Positions 1 to 17,015 of a stretch of DNA of 64,000 nucleotides are shown one piece after another. The position numbers and the translations under genes were made by a program. The notes beneath the pieces were generated by a model that was not told where the DNA came from, made no database searches, and saw nothing but the letters and a program-made list of their open reading frames with translations. Origin of the DNA: Helichrysum umbraculigerum (taxonomy: Eukaryota; Streptophyta; Magnoliopsida; Asterales; Asteraceae); assembly GCA_949592205.1 (NCBI GenBank), contig CATIUR010000001.1:40937001-41001000 (forward strand), in the 5' to 3' direction. Numbering within the stretch: position 1 is the stretch's first letter; each line of letters starts with the position of its first letter.

Positions 1-93
1 ACAAAACTATTTGACAATATATATAAAACCGATAAATATTTGAATATACGGAGTAGTAAAGAGATGTAATGTGTGGATACCGAGGGTTTTTAT

Positions 94-245
94 TAGGGGT
101 GTTCACGGTTCGTTTTGATTCGGTGTTTGACAAAAATCGAATCGAATCGAATAAATTGATTTTTGAATAATCAAAATTGTTCGGTTTCACTTTTTCTACG
201 ATTGGGTTTTTCGGTTTCGATTCGGTTATTTTCGGTTAACTTTAA
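94..245. repeat. Degenerate hAT-like MITE end
   Basis: The stretch begins AGGGGTGTTCACGGTTCG and continues with CGGTTT/CGAATCGA-rich sequence, a composition common at the ends of plant hAT-type non-autonomous elements. I see only one end and no matching terminal repeat or target duplication, so it may be a fragment. The rest of 1-826 is AT-rich and shows no gene. Confidence 0.3.
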
Positions 246-834
246 AAGGAATTTTAAGTTTTCAATTTTTGTTGTGTAGTTTCTTTGTTCTTTTTAAAGA
301 TGTTTGTAAAATTCACAAACATTATCTTATTCATCTTATTTTTAAACAAATATCTCATATAGTACTACTTGTGCAGCTTGAAAAAGTTTATGATCTTATA
401 ACTTATATATTTATCTAATTGTTTTATTAATAACAATTGCATTACCTAGCTATCTTTTAGACTCATACTACTAACTATATCACACCAATTATCTCCCACC
501 ATACACTAAACATGCACCATCTTATCTACTCAACATAAACTCTATTAAACACTTTATCATTCAAAATGGATTTGGTTAATCAAAATTATAATATGAAATT
601 ATGAATGATATTCTTTTGTCTGTGAATTAAGTTCGTGCATTGTGAAATATGTTATGTGTACTTCTGCAAGACTACAAAAATTCAAATCTTGTGTTGAAAA
701 TGAGAATATATAAGTAATAGGTTTATACACATGGATGTTAATTAATTAAAGATTGACCTATACCTTTTTGGATGCTTGAAAGCGCCTTGAAGTTTAAGAA
801 AACAATCAATGACATTCTTTAGAAAGATTAAAAC

Positions 835-1493
835 TAGGGCTGCAAACGAGTCGAGCTTTTATCGAGCAACTCGAGCTCGGCTTGAGCTTGAGCTTGATCG
901 AGTCGAGCTTTTATCGAGCAACTCGAGCTCGGCTTGAGCTTGAGCTTGATCGAGTCGAGCTTTTATCGAGTTCGAGCCCAAGCTCGAGCTTAAAAATCAA
1001 GCTCGAAATATCTATCGAGCCGAGCTCGAGCTTTTAAGAGCTCAGCTCGAGCTTTTAAGAGCTCGGCTCGAGCAGTTATCGAGCTTTTCGAGCCTTTATT
1101 AACATCTATATTTGTATATTCATATATATGGAATTTTTGATATGTAAATGATATTATTATTATACTTTGAATATGTAAAACTATTTTACATAATTTTTGA
1201 CATGTTTTCACGATTTATTTTAATTTTATATATACTTGAAATGATTTTTGTTATTGATCTTTAATTTTTAATAAATATAAAATAAGTTTGAATATTGGAA
1301 AATTATTTTTATATAAAATTTCGAGCTTTTCGAGCCGAGCTCGAGCCATTCTAAAACATTTTCGAGCCGAGCTCGAGCCTACATCGTGAAAGCTCGTCGA
1401 GCTATCGAGCCGAGCTCGAGCTTACCCTAAGTGAGTCGAGCCGAGCTCGAGCCCTGTCGAGCTCGAGCTCGGCTCGACTCGGTTACAGCCCTA
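835..1493. mobile_element. Non-autonomous hAT element with GAGCTCGAGC-rich arms
   Basis: The element has terminal inverted repeats starting TAGGGCTG (TAGGGCTGCAAACGAGTCGA on the left, TAGGGCTGTAACCGAGTCGA read inward from the right). It is flanked by a perfect 8-bp direct repeat ATTAAAAC at 827-834 and 1494-1501. Eight-bp duplications and TAGGG-type termini are the hallmark of the hAT superfamily. There is no transposase ORF. Both arms are built from overlapping GAGCTCGAGC/GAGCTTGAGC units around an AT-rich core (about 1100-1310), so a single strand could fold extensively. Confidence 0.85.
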
Positions 1494-1689
1494 ATTAAAA
1501 CTACGATGAGGCAATCAGAAATTATTAGAGTGATTTGTTCGATAGATCGTATTGGGTCAAGGTAAATCACCTTCTTTAGCCTATTTTGAGCTATGGATTA
1601 ATTAGACTAGAGTATCAAAATTGATTGATGGAGTATTTGATAAATAACATTGTACAAATTATATATAATCTATTTCTATTTCTTAATAT

Positions 1690-2235
1690 AGAATGAGGTT
1701 CAAATGAGAATGGAAAAATTGGTGAGAATAGAGGAATCAATAAGAATGTGGCACGTATCATAAAACCCATTTACTTCCACGTTTTTAAAAATTAAATATT
1801 TCACAAACGGTAAGTCAAAAAATTATAAAAATTATACCATAAAAATCAACATTTTTTTCTCTTCGATTTGTCATCTCACAAGGTATACTTTCGACGAGTT
1901 TTCTTTTTTTGGGTTTTACAAGTTGTACAAAATTAGTATCACATATGTTACTCGCTTGTAACACATGTGTTACCCGCTGGTAACACATGTGTTAGTTGTT
2001 TTCAAAACCCACCAAAAAACGAAAAAAAAGTTCGTCGAAAGTATACCTTGTAACATTTCTAATCGAAGAGAATAAAACGCTGATTTTTATGATGTATTTT
2101 TTGTAATTTTTTAACTTACCGCTTGAGAGATATTTAATTTTTAAAAACGTGATGAAAGATGGTTTAGTGACAAGTAGCGCATTCCTATTATTTACTCATT
2201 CTCAAAAGTAGTTGTTGTACACTTGTACTCATGTC
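1690..2235. mobile_element. Long foldback MITE
   Basis: Two imperfect arms (about 1690-1950 and 1990-2235) are inverted copies of each other. Both contain the block with CACGTTTTTAAAAATTAAAT, then CGGTAAGT, then TCTCTTCGATT and AAGGTATACTTTCGACGA. The centre holds two direct TAACACATGTGTTA palindromes. A right-arm copy of the same family lies at about 17560-17890, inside intron 1 of the deacetylase gene. No transposase is present; I could not define a target duplication. Confidence 0.7.
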
Positions 2236-2322
2236 GGGCTTTTCAGCTCATAAGGAATTTAAAGGCTTACTCATGGCAGCTCTTTCCCGGTATTTGCCAT
2301 ATTTTCCTAATAACAACATTTA

Positions 2323-2387
2323 TCTATACTAAGAAATATACATGAATCCCCATGGCCGTGCTTAGCACGGCTAATAAGAACACCTAG
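2323..2387 (+). mobile_element. Minimal Helitron remnant (both termini, no core)
   Basis: The sequence starts TCTATACTAAG and ends with a GC-rich hairpin GCCGTGCTTAGCACGGC (2355-2371) followed about a dozen bases later by CTAG|T. Helitrons start with TC, end in CTRR preceded by a short hairpin, and insert between A and T; all of these are seen here. At about 65 bp it looks like an internally deleted copy. Another Helitron with the same layout lies at 16371-16685. Confidence 0.55.
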
Positions 2388-2713
2388 TATTATTATATGA
2401 TTGCACATGAGGTAGTGAGGTACTAAAGAGTCAACACAACTGCTATCAAATTTGTTTTGATATCTTTCAAGATAATAATAAAAAATTGTGAGTGAGGTCG
2501 AAATGTTACGATCTATACATTTTAACAATATATTATATACCATTTTTTTAACAATATAATACTAGAAACAATGACCATCAACCAAACTGAAGGGACCAAA
2601 CCAAAGTAATATTTAATTACTATATCATTTTGCTGGCCACGTGAAATTCTCTAACATTTTATGCTCCTGATCTTTTCTACTTGTAAAGGAGAAGGGGGTT
2701 GAGGACGACTCGT

Positions 2714-2721
2714 TATATATA
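2714..2721 (+). promoter_or_regulatory. Probable TATA box of the dioxygenase gene
   Basis: TATATATA lies 51 bp upstream of the chosen ATG at 2772, which would leave a short leader of roughly 20-30 nt. No other TATA-like run is as close to the start. Confidence 0.5.
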
Positions 2722-2771
2722 ACACGTTGATATATAGTGTCATCAAACAAGAAGACGAAGACTTGAAGAAG

Positions 2772-4109
2772 ATGGTTTCGGACAGCACGTCTGCAATAAC
2801 CCAACCCGATTATGACCGAAAAGCTGAGCTCACTGCGTTTGACGAAACTAAAGCTGGTGTCAAAGGACTTGTAGATGGAGGAATCACGGAAGTCCCTCGT
2901 ATATTCCGCCTGCCTTCACCTCAAAACCTCAACTCCATCAATGAACCATCTCATTCGAAACCAAGTCTTCCAACCATTGACATGGAAGGAATAAATGAAG
3001 ATCCGATTCGTCGAAAAGAGGTGATGGAGAAAGTGAAGGATGCATTTCAGAGTTGGGGATTCTTTCAGATTGTGAATCATGGAATCCCAGCTAAGCTGTT
3101 AGAGGATGCGAAAAAGAGTGTTATGGAGTTTTTTGAGCAAGATACAGAAGTAAAGAAGCAGTGGTACTCAAGAGATGTGAGCGGGAAAACTAGAGTTGTG
3201 TATCACAGCAATTTTGATTTGTATTCTGCGCCCGTGACTAACTGGCGTGATTCATTTTACTGCATCATGGCTCCTAACCCTCCTCAACCGCACGAATTGC
3301 CACCGCCTTGCAGGTTTTAATATTATATAGAGGAACATATATTGATATCATATATTTAATTATATGTACCATTATACAAGTTTTGCAAACTATATGAATT
3401 TTGTGTCCAATTATATGAATTGTAGAGATATATGGCCAGAGTACTCGAGCCGGATGATGAAGCTTGGATGTTGTATGTTCGAGTTGATATCAGAGGCTCT
3501 TGGGCTCGACCCTAATCACCTTATTGACATGGGGTGTGCAGAAGGGCTTTCTCTTCTTGGTCATTACTATCCTTCATGTCCACAACCAGAATTAACAATC
3601 GGCACCACCAACCATGCTGACAACGATTTTATCACGATTCTTTTGCAAGATCATGTTGGTGGCCTCCAAGTGTTTTATGAGAATGAATGGATAGATGTTC
3701 CTCCAATCGCAGGAGCTCTGGTGGTGAACGCGGGAGATCTTCTACAGGCATATCTCTATCTCTAAATTAGTTGATTCCATTTCAAATTGTTGGTTTTAAT
3801 TAAAAGTGAAAGTACATTAATTTATTGTATAAACATATATGAACCCTTTTTCAGTTGATTACAAATGATAAGTTTGTTAGTTCTCAACACAAAGTGGTGG
3901 CAAACAAGATCGGTCCGAGAGTATCATTGGCCTCATTCTTTTCAACAAACGTGATTCCAACCACGAAGGTGTACGAACCAATAAAGGAGTTAGTTTCGGA
4001 AGATAACCCAGCTAAGTATAGAGGCACAACGGTGAAAGAATATGTGGATTACTTTGCGGAAAAAGGACTTGACGGTACTACTGTTCTTTTGCAGCATTTC
4101 AAGATCTAG
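2772..4109 (+). CDS. 2-oxoglutarate/Fe(II)-dependent dioxygenase, ACC-oxidase-homolog (E8-like) type
   Basis: Three exons, 2772-3313, 3426-3747 and 3855-4109, join in frame to 372 codons plus stop, the usual length for 1-aminocyclopropane-1-carboxylate oxidase homologs. The N-terminal DIOX_N domain includes GFFQIVNHGIP. The C-terminal double-stranded beta-helix carries the iron ligands His244 and Asp246 (in TNHADND) and His300 (in SSQHKVVAN), with the 2-oxoglutarate-binding Arg310-x-Ser312. The start at 2772 is preferred because the open frame upstream has no ATG. Intron 1 is GT-AG. Intron 2 appears to use a GC donor (CAG|GCATAT), the only way to keep the conserved GDLLQ-LITND join. These cytosolic enzymes oxidise small molecules in specialised or hormone metabolism; despite the name, homologs of this group are usually not true ACC oxidases and the substrate cannot be told from sequence. 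No stop or frameshift is visible. The gene converges on the MAPKKK gene. Confidence 0.9.
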
Positions 4110-5571
4110 ACATCAAAGCTAGCCCTCTTTTTATGTAATAATCCATCTTTAAAATGGGTGCTCTGTATTGTGTGATTTTCAGAACAATGTATAATCTACA
4201 AGTGTAAGCTTAAGAAAAAAAATCACAAAACCCATCCTATAAACTTTAATGTTTCTGTTAGCACAACTTTTCTGTAACTATTATAGAAAGTGCTCGAACA
4301 TTCAAGTCAGCAAGCATTGAAGAGCACAAGACCAATGTTCTATTTAGCTTCTAAAGGCATGTATTTTACTATAGTAATCATCTAACATTTGTTCAAAAAC
4401 ATTGCATGTTGATTTATCATGAGCACGAAGAAGCAAAACGATATAACCTGTTAAATGTTTAGATTAACATCTAAATATTCTAAAATCATAGTTTCAGATT
4501 ATATGGTGAATGCATAGTGTGTAAACGCGTATACAACAACAATCATACATGCGCGTACCTCGTTATCTACTCGATTATTTAGAAAAGTGAACTTGTGTCG
4601 AGGTATCATATTTTCTGCAGATCTACTCCAGTGGTATACAACAACACAAGTTCAGATATATTATTATACTTTAAAAGCGTGAAAGCCTTAAGTTTTAACA
4701 TCCCCAACACACACGTCATATGCTGTGCACTAATTTTAAGTGAGTTGCTTTTTATTTACTATTGATCAAGTCATTGTGTTGCTTAAGACTTGATTCGAAA
4801 ATAAGGCAGGTCATATCAAGAACGCTCATGGAATGCTTTTAGACCTGAGGTCTTACAACTACCCAACAATATAGATGTTGCACATGAGATAAATATATGA
4901 TGTTTTAACAGCAGCAATGAAGATGTTAATTTAATAGGGTTTATTGTTTCATTATGCATTAAACTTTATACTTTTTACTATTGTATGCAACATACTTTCA
5001 ATTGTTCTATTGTATGTAGTGAACTTGTAAATATGATCTATTGTGTGTATTATTTCCCTTTTAGGTAAGGCCAAAAAATGAAACTTTCCTATTTGGCTTT
5101 ACCCAAAAAGGAAATTTTATATAGAATAGACCATATTTACAAGTTCACTATATAAGTTTTCATAGTTCTGACGCATACAATAGTAAAAAGTGTAAAGTTT
5201 AATACATAACGAAACAATAAACCCAATTTAATAATACGCATGCTATGGACACTGCTTACATCCACACTCAAGAATGTTTTCAAGAATACAGTCGCCTATG
5301 GACCTGAGCCAGACACTACAAAAGACACTTGAAAATGTCAAAGTCAATTAAATGAGAACTCGCTTGTATTTCGTTCTACAAGAAATTTGGCCAAGATGAA
5401 CTTATCAAGCCATAAAAAACAGACCAATCTCTAACACGTTCGTATACAGTAATGTAACTCATACTAGCCGTCTTATTTACATTGAATTAACAGAGACCGA
5501 ATAATTCCCTCCAATTAAAATCTTCCTTGTAAGATGAATTGATCCTAAAAGTTTAGTATTCTTTTGGTGGA
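4110..5571. other. Intergenic region between two convergent genes
   Basis: AT-rich 3' flanks of the dioxygenase and kinase genes. No coding region is seen. The only structured piece is the inverted-repeat MITE at about 4926-5236. Confidence 0.7.
4926..5236. mobile_element. Foldback MITE of about 310 bp
   Basis: The left arm (GGGTTTATTGTTTCATTATG, then TTAAACTTTATACTTTTTAC and GTGAACTTGTAAATATG) is repeated in reverse complement in the right arm, ending in AACAATAAACCC. The arms pair almost end to end through GGTAAGGCCAAA / TTTGGCTTTACC near the centre. There is no ORF. Superfamily is uncertain because the target duplication is not clear. Confidence 0.65.
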
Positions 5572-12989
<7,418 letters not shown>

Positions 12990-13054
12990 GTTCTTCTCGA
13001 TGAAATTTAACTTCATTTTTGTTTGATTTTAGGAAAAACGAAGAAGAAGAAGAT

Positions 13055-13064
13055 ATTATTTATA
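13055..13064 (-). promoter_or_regulatory. Probable TATA box of the MAPKKK gene
   Basis: TATAAATAAT on the minus strand lies 66-75 bp upstream of the ATG at 12989. A GA/AAG-rich leader (CTTCTTCTTC on the plus complement) follows, typical of plant 5' leaders. Confidence 0.5.
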
Positions 13065-14296
13065 TTTTTAAATAAATGATAAAAATGAAATGAGGAAGAA
13101 GTTGGAGGATGAGATGGGAGAGGGACCCAATCCAATGAAACGCGAGAGAAAGAAGTTAACTAACAACAGCTGTTAGATGGGCCACTTAGCTAAGCCGAGC
13201 CTGATCGTTTGTGTTTTATACGCGTACTCGCGTAGACGCTGTGAAACTTTAAACTGGAGTTGTGTCATCGATGAGTTTGGAACAGCGGATTCAGTTCGGC
13301 TGAAAACCGGATCATGATAAGAGCTTGTTTGATTGAAAGGTAACAAGAATTTTAATGCCCTCGTGTTGCGACGGATTTTAATAGTAAATATTTTTTCACC
13401 CAAAAATGTAAACCATAAATTTGGTTTCGGTGCTTTTAACTTTAATAGAAAAGTTATGAACTCTGATGTAACGTAAAAAGTCACGTTTTTACGTACATTA
13501 TTCCGCACTATTTGAGCTAATATTTGGTGAAAACATCTTAAAACAACGGTTATTTACTAAAATTCACCAAAATGGTTCAAATGTCGACGTTGCGACAAAA
13601 ATCACTAAAACATCCAATTAATACGCAAATGAAACATTGATATAAGTTACCCATGTTATATTTATCTTAGCAAAAGTAATAACATTGAATTCAATAGTAG
13701 CTTTGTACATTTTTGTAACTTTATTTACACTTGTCTTTTTTCTAACTTATATATATAACTATCGCAGTTATTGAAAATTTTCTTAAATATAGAAATGAAA
13801 ACACAAAATGTAACATTAAATAGTGGTACAACATACTTATTGAATAATTTATACCTTAGTCATCATATATATATGAAAGATATTATTTCTTTCGAAAACT
13901 TAAAACATATACACTCTATAAGAGTTCAAAATATCAACAGATAATAATCATGAGATATAATTATTGTAGCTAATAGTATGATATTTAGAAACGATATAAA
14001 GTTAAAGACTCTTATATCATTTTTATACAACTTCAAAAAAGTTTAGATTTTCAAAATAATAGAAAAATTAATACCACATTAAAGGTTTTAAACTCATATA
14101 GCATTATAGCCCATAACAAATTCAAAGTCTTTTACCATTAAACTACAATTATGTTATCATAATATATTTAGCATCAAAATATATATACAAATTAATGTAT
14201 CACAAAAAGACAATTGAGTTACTATTCATAATAGGTTGCCAATTGATATTAAGGGGAATGAACATCAACTAAAAATGAGTATAAAAGTAGTGGAGA

Positions 14297-14380
14297 GTGA
14301 AGAGCCTAAGATTTGAACCTGGATGTCTAAGTACAAAATATGATTAACTCTATCACTTGAGTTAAACTTACTTTACTTAT
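14297..14380 (-). repeat. SINE head or tRNA-derived pseudogene
   Basis: In reverse complement the stretch contains TTAACTCAAGTGATAGAG (A-box-like, cf. TRGYNNARNNG) followed about 45 nt later by GGTTCAAATC (B box). This is the internal RNA polymerase III promoter layout of tRNAs and tRNA-derived SINEs. It does not fold into a full cloverleaf with a paired acceptor stem by eye, so a functional tRNA is not claimed. Confidence 0.4.
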
Positions 14381-15084
14381 ATCAAAATAGAAGTTTTTAT
14401 ATTAGCTTTCAAACCTAGTTATACAAAAGTTTAAACAACTTACTATTCATAGTTGTTTGCTAATTGATATTTGGTAATAATTGGATAAAATAAATACTCA
14501 AACTTTTTAAAATCATATAACAACAAAGAAATTACTATTTATAAGCAGGTTTAAATTAAAGCAAATAAATAAATACTTAACTTTTTATTAATTATAATAA
14601 GACAAAAAGTTACTATTTATAAGTAGGGTAAAATTGATATTATGGGGAAATACTAGTACAAGTAATAAATATAGAAGATCATGAATCTAATTAAACTTTG
14701 GATAATATGTTTATACATTTTAATCATTTTAGGAAATACACACATTAATCATTTTGATTTGCTACACATTTATTTAAAAATCATACATAAGCCCATAATG
14801 AGCCCTATATGCAGGGCACAGCTAGAACGGGCACAAGAAATCAAAAATTGCCCCTTTTTTTATACTTCTCATTATTTATCAAGGTCTCTATAAACAAAAT
14901 AAAAGAGAAAATTCTTATTATCGTGAAATTAGGCGAATTAAAAAAATATCTTCTTCTCGTCATATATAACTAAAATATAGAAAATATAAAATTTTCTATC
15001 TTTATATTACAATAATCCTATTTTGACTAAGAATCCCTACCGAAAAAATTAGTTTTTTAAAGTTATTAGTGACAATTTACAAAT

Positions 15085-15104
15085 CCCCCCCCCCCCCCCC
15101 CCCC
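15085..15104. repeat. C20 homopolymer
   Basis: A run of about 20 cytosines in otherwise AT-rich DNA. Its exact length is likely unreliable in any assembly. Confidence 0.95.
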
Positions 15105-16107
15105 AAGATATAAAAGGAGAAAAAATAAAAATAATGCCACCCATATAAAAAATCCTATATCCAATCCTGCCTATATAACTACAAAAGGCGCAAATTCAAG
15201 AACAATGAATAAGGACATTGCGAGTAGCTAACCCATATAACTTAAAAGAGGGCAGTCCAGAAACCCACCAATCATATGCACAACTTATCAACAGTCTTGT
15301 CAAAGTCTAATGACGTTAAGATTAAACCGGCCAAATTGTGACAAAAACAATTACCATCTCAAAAGTTCAGTAGTTTTTGCTTTCAATCAAAAAGATTTTC
15401 TTTAATGGTGGTAAGTGTGATAGTTTAATGGTGTTAAACGAGTGATGTAGTGAAGATCAATGGGGTAGCTATTGATTTCTCATTATTATCATCAAAAGTC
15501 ACAGCATATGACTAGTAACCCAAGCAAGTCATATTCATGTAAAATATAAACTGTCAATTGGCTCATGTTTGAGGATGAGGATGAGGATGAAAGGGTCCAG
15601 TGGTTTGAGTTTTCGATTGGTTCTCGTTCACCTTCCCCTCATAGTCCATTGGTGGGTATGGTGATAAACTTAGAGGCCACGAGCCTCCTCTTCAAACATG
15701 TCATATAACAACTTGGGAGTTCTCTAGTTATATTCTTGAGGCGGGAGTTATTGGTCGATAGTTTTTTTTCTTGATCAGTTCGATTGTGTCAGACGATCTA
15801 ATAAAAACCTCTTTTCAAGTAGAGATATATAAGTAAAAGTTTTTTTGTAATCTCAAATCAATCTTTTCATAAGGAAGATAGTATTACAATATCAAGGGTA
15901 CTTTATCTTGAGTAAGGATTATGGGAAATCGATTCATTAGCTTATAAGTGCTTGTGCAAATCTATACAAAAGAGTAAACTCTATTGAAGGTGGCAAAGAT
16001 ATAAGAAATAAAATAAACGGATAATCACTACATGGAAAAAGAACATCAAGCATTTGTTTTGTATTTCTTTTATTTTTTCACGTATAAGTTTACCTAAATC
16101 TATACTA

Positions 16108-16302
16108 CTTTCTCCGTCCCAATTTAATTGTCCCGCATTTCATTTTGAGATGTCTCAAAATTATTGTTTACTTTAGATTTCAACCAATTAGAAAACGGTT
16201 TTAGTGGGTAGATATTAAATCTTATTGGATAACACAATAATTTATGTAGTTTTCTAAAATGGTATGCATTTTAATAATGGACAATTAAATTGGGACGGAG
16301 TG
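16108..16302. mobile_element. Stowaway (Tc1/mariner) MITE
   Basis: Terminal inverted repeats CTCCGTCCCAATTTAATTGT match at both ends. TA dinucleotides flank the element at 16106-16107 and 16303-16304, the expected TA target duplication. Length (about 195 bp) and the CTCCGTCCC terminus are typical of Stowaway elements. One end carries an extra base or two (CTTTCTCCG versus CACTCCG). Confidence 0.85.
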
Positions 16303-16370
16303 TATACTAAATAAGCTCAAAAATAGATATCTAAAACTATATTTGGTTCATTTTATCATTTTAACATATA

Positions 16371-16685
16371 TCTCTACTATATATAAACCATCTTCACCAT
16401 TATATTAACAATAACAATTACACTCAACAATGTCTAATGTCTAAACTACCCTTACCATATTAGTTATAGAAGCCCATTAATACCAATTGTTTGACCATAA
16501 ACTAAAAGAACTTGACAAAAATAAAACGTACATATAAAATTTATACTAACTAATATTTATTTTCAATCGTACGAACTTAAGTATTACATGTAATTCTTTT
16601 TATCAACTGTCAAGAATCGAAAACTTAATCAAACATCATTTAATAAAAATAATCAACCCGTTGCTTTGTGCGGGTATGTTGCTAG
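16371..16685 (+). mobile_element. Small non-autonomous Helitron
   Basis: Begins TCTCTACTATATATAAACC after an A. Ends with the hairpin CCCGTTGCTTTGTGCGGG (16657-16674) followed by CTAG at 16682-16685 and then T. TC start, terminal hairpin, CTRR end and A/T insertion site fit Helitrons; there is no Rep/helicase ORF. Confidence 0.65.
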
Positions 16686-16945
16686 TATAAGTTATATATG
16701 TTTTACCTTTTTCAATTTTCACCTATCATTTTATCGCATGAAATCAACAATCATATCTTTAAAAATATTTTTATCTATTTATACACATCAAATTCGATTT
16801 GGATATCTTCAAAAGCCAAAAAATAAAATGAAAATAATAAACAAATCTAACCCATCGGCCTCGGTTCAGCCCACCCAAGTTAAACCCGGGTCATCCGTCA
16901 TCCTCATGTCACCCAAGTTAGTCACATTTATTAATTAATTTGTTT

Positions 16946-16954
16946 TTATATATT
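16946..16954 (+). promoter_or_regulatory. Possible TATA box of the HDA14-like gene
   Basis: TTATATATT lies 62-70 bp upstream of the ATG at 17016. It is plausible by distance, but the surrounding DNA is AT-rich so the call is weak. Confidence 0.35.
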
Positions 16955-17015
16955 TTTTCGAACTGCATAATTTATCTTTTTGTCTGTTTGGAAAAAGCTT
17001 TTTGTGCCACTAAAA

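Larger units (their letters stand above)
13065..17015. other. Divergent intergenic region between MAPKKK and HDA14
   Basis: About 4 kb of AT-rich sequence containing the promoters of both genes. I see no coding region. Recognised pieces are a SINE-like stretch, a C homopolymer, a Stowaway MITE and a small Helitron; the remainder (13.1-14.3 kb and 15.1-16.1 kb) shows nothing definable. Confidence 0.7.

Noticed and set aside
13173..13508. Minus-strand ORF of 111 codons upstream of the MAPKKK gene
   Set aside because: No recognisable domain, AT-rich composition and no splice or homology support.
14297..14380. Functional tRNA gene
   Set aside because: A- and B-box-like motifs exist, but no properly paired acceptor stem or anticodon arm can be drawn.
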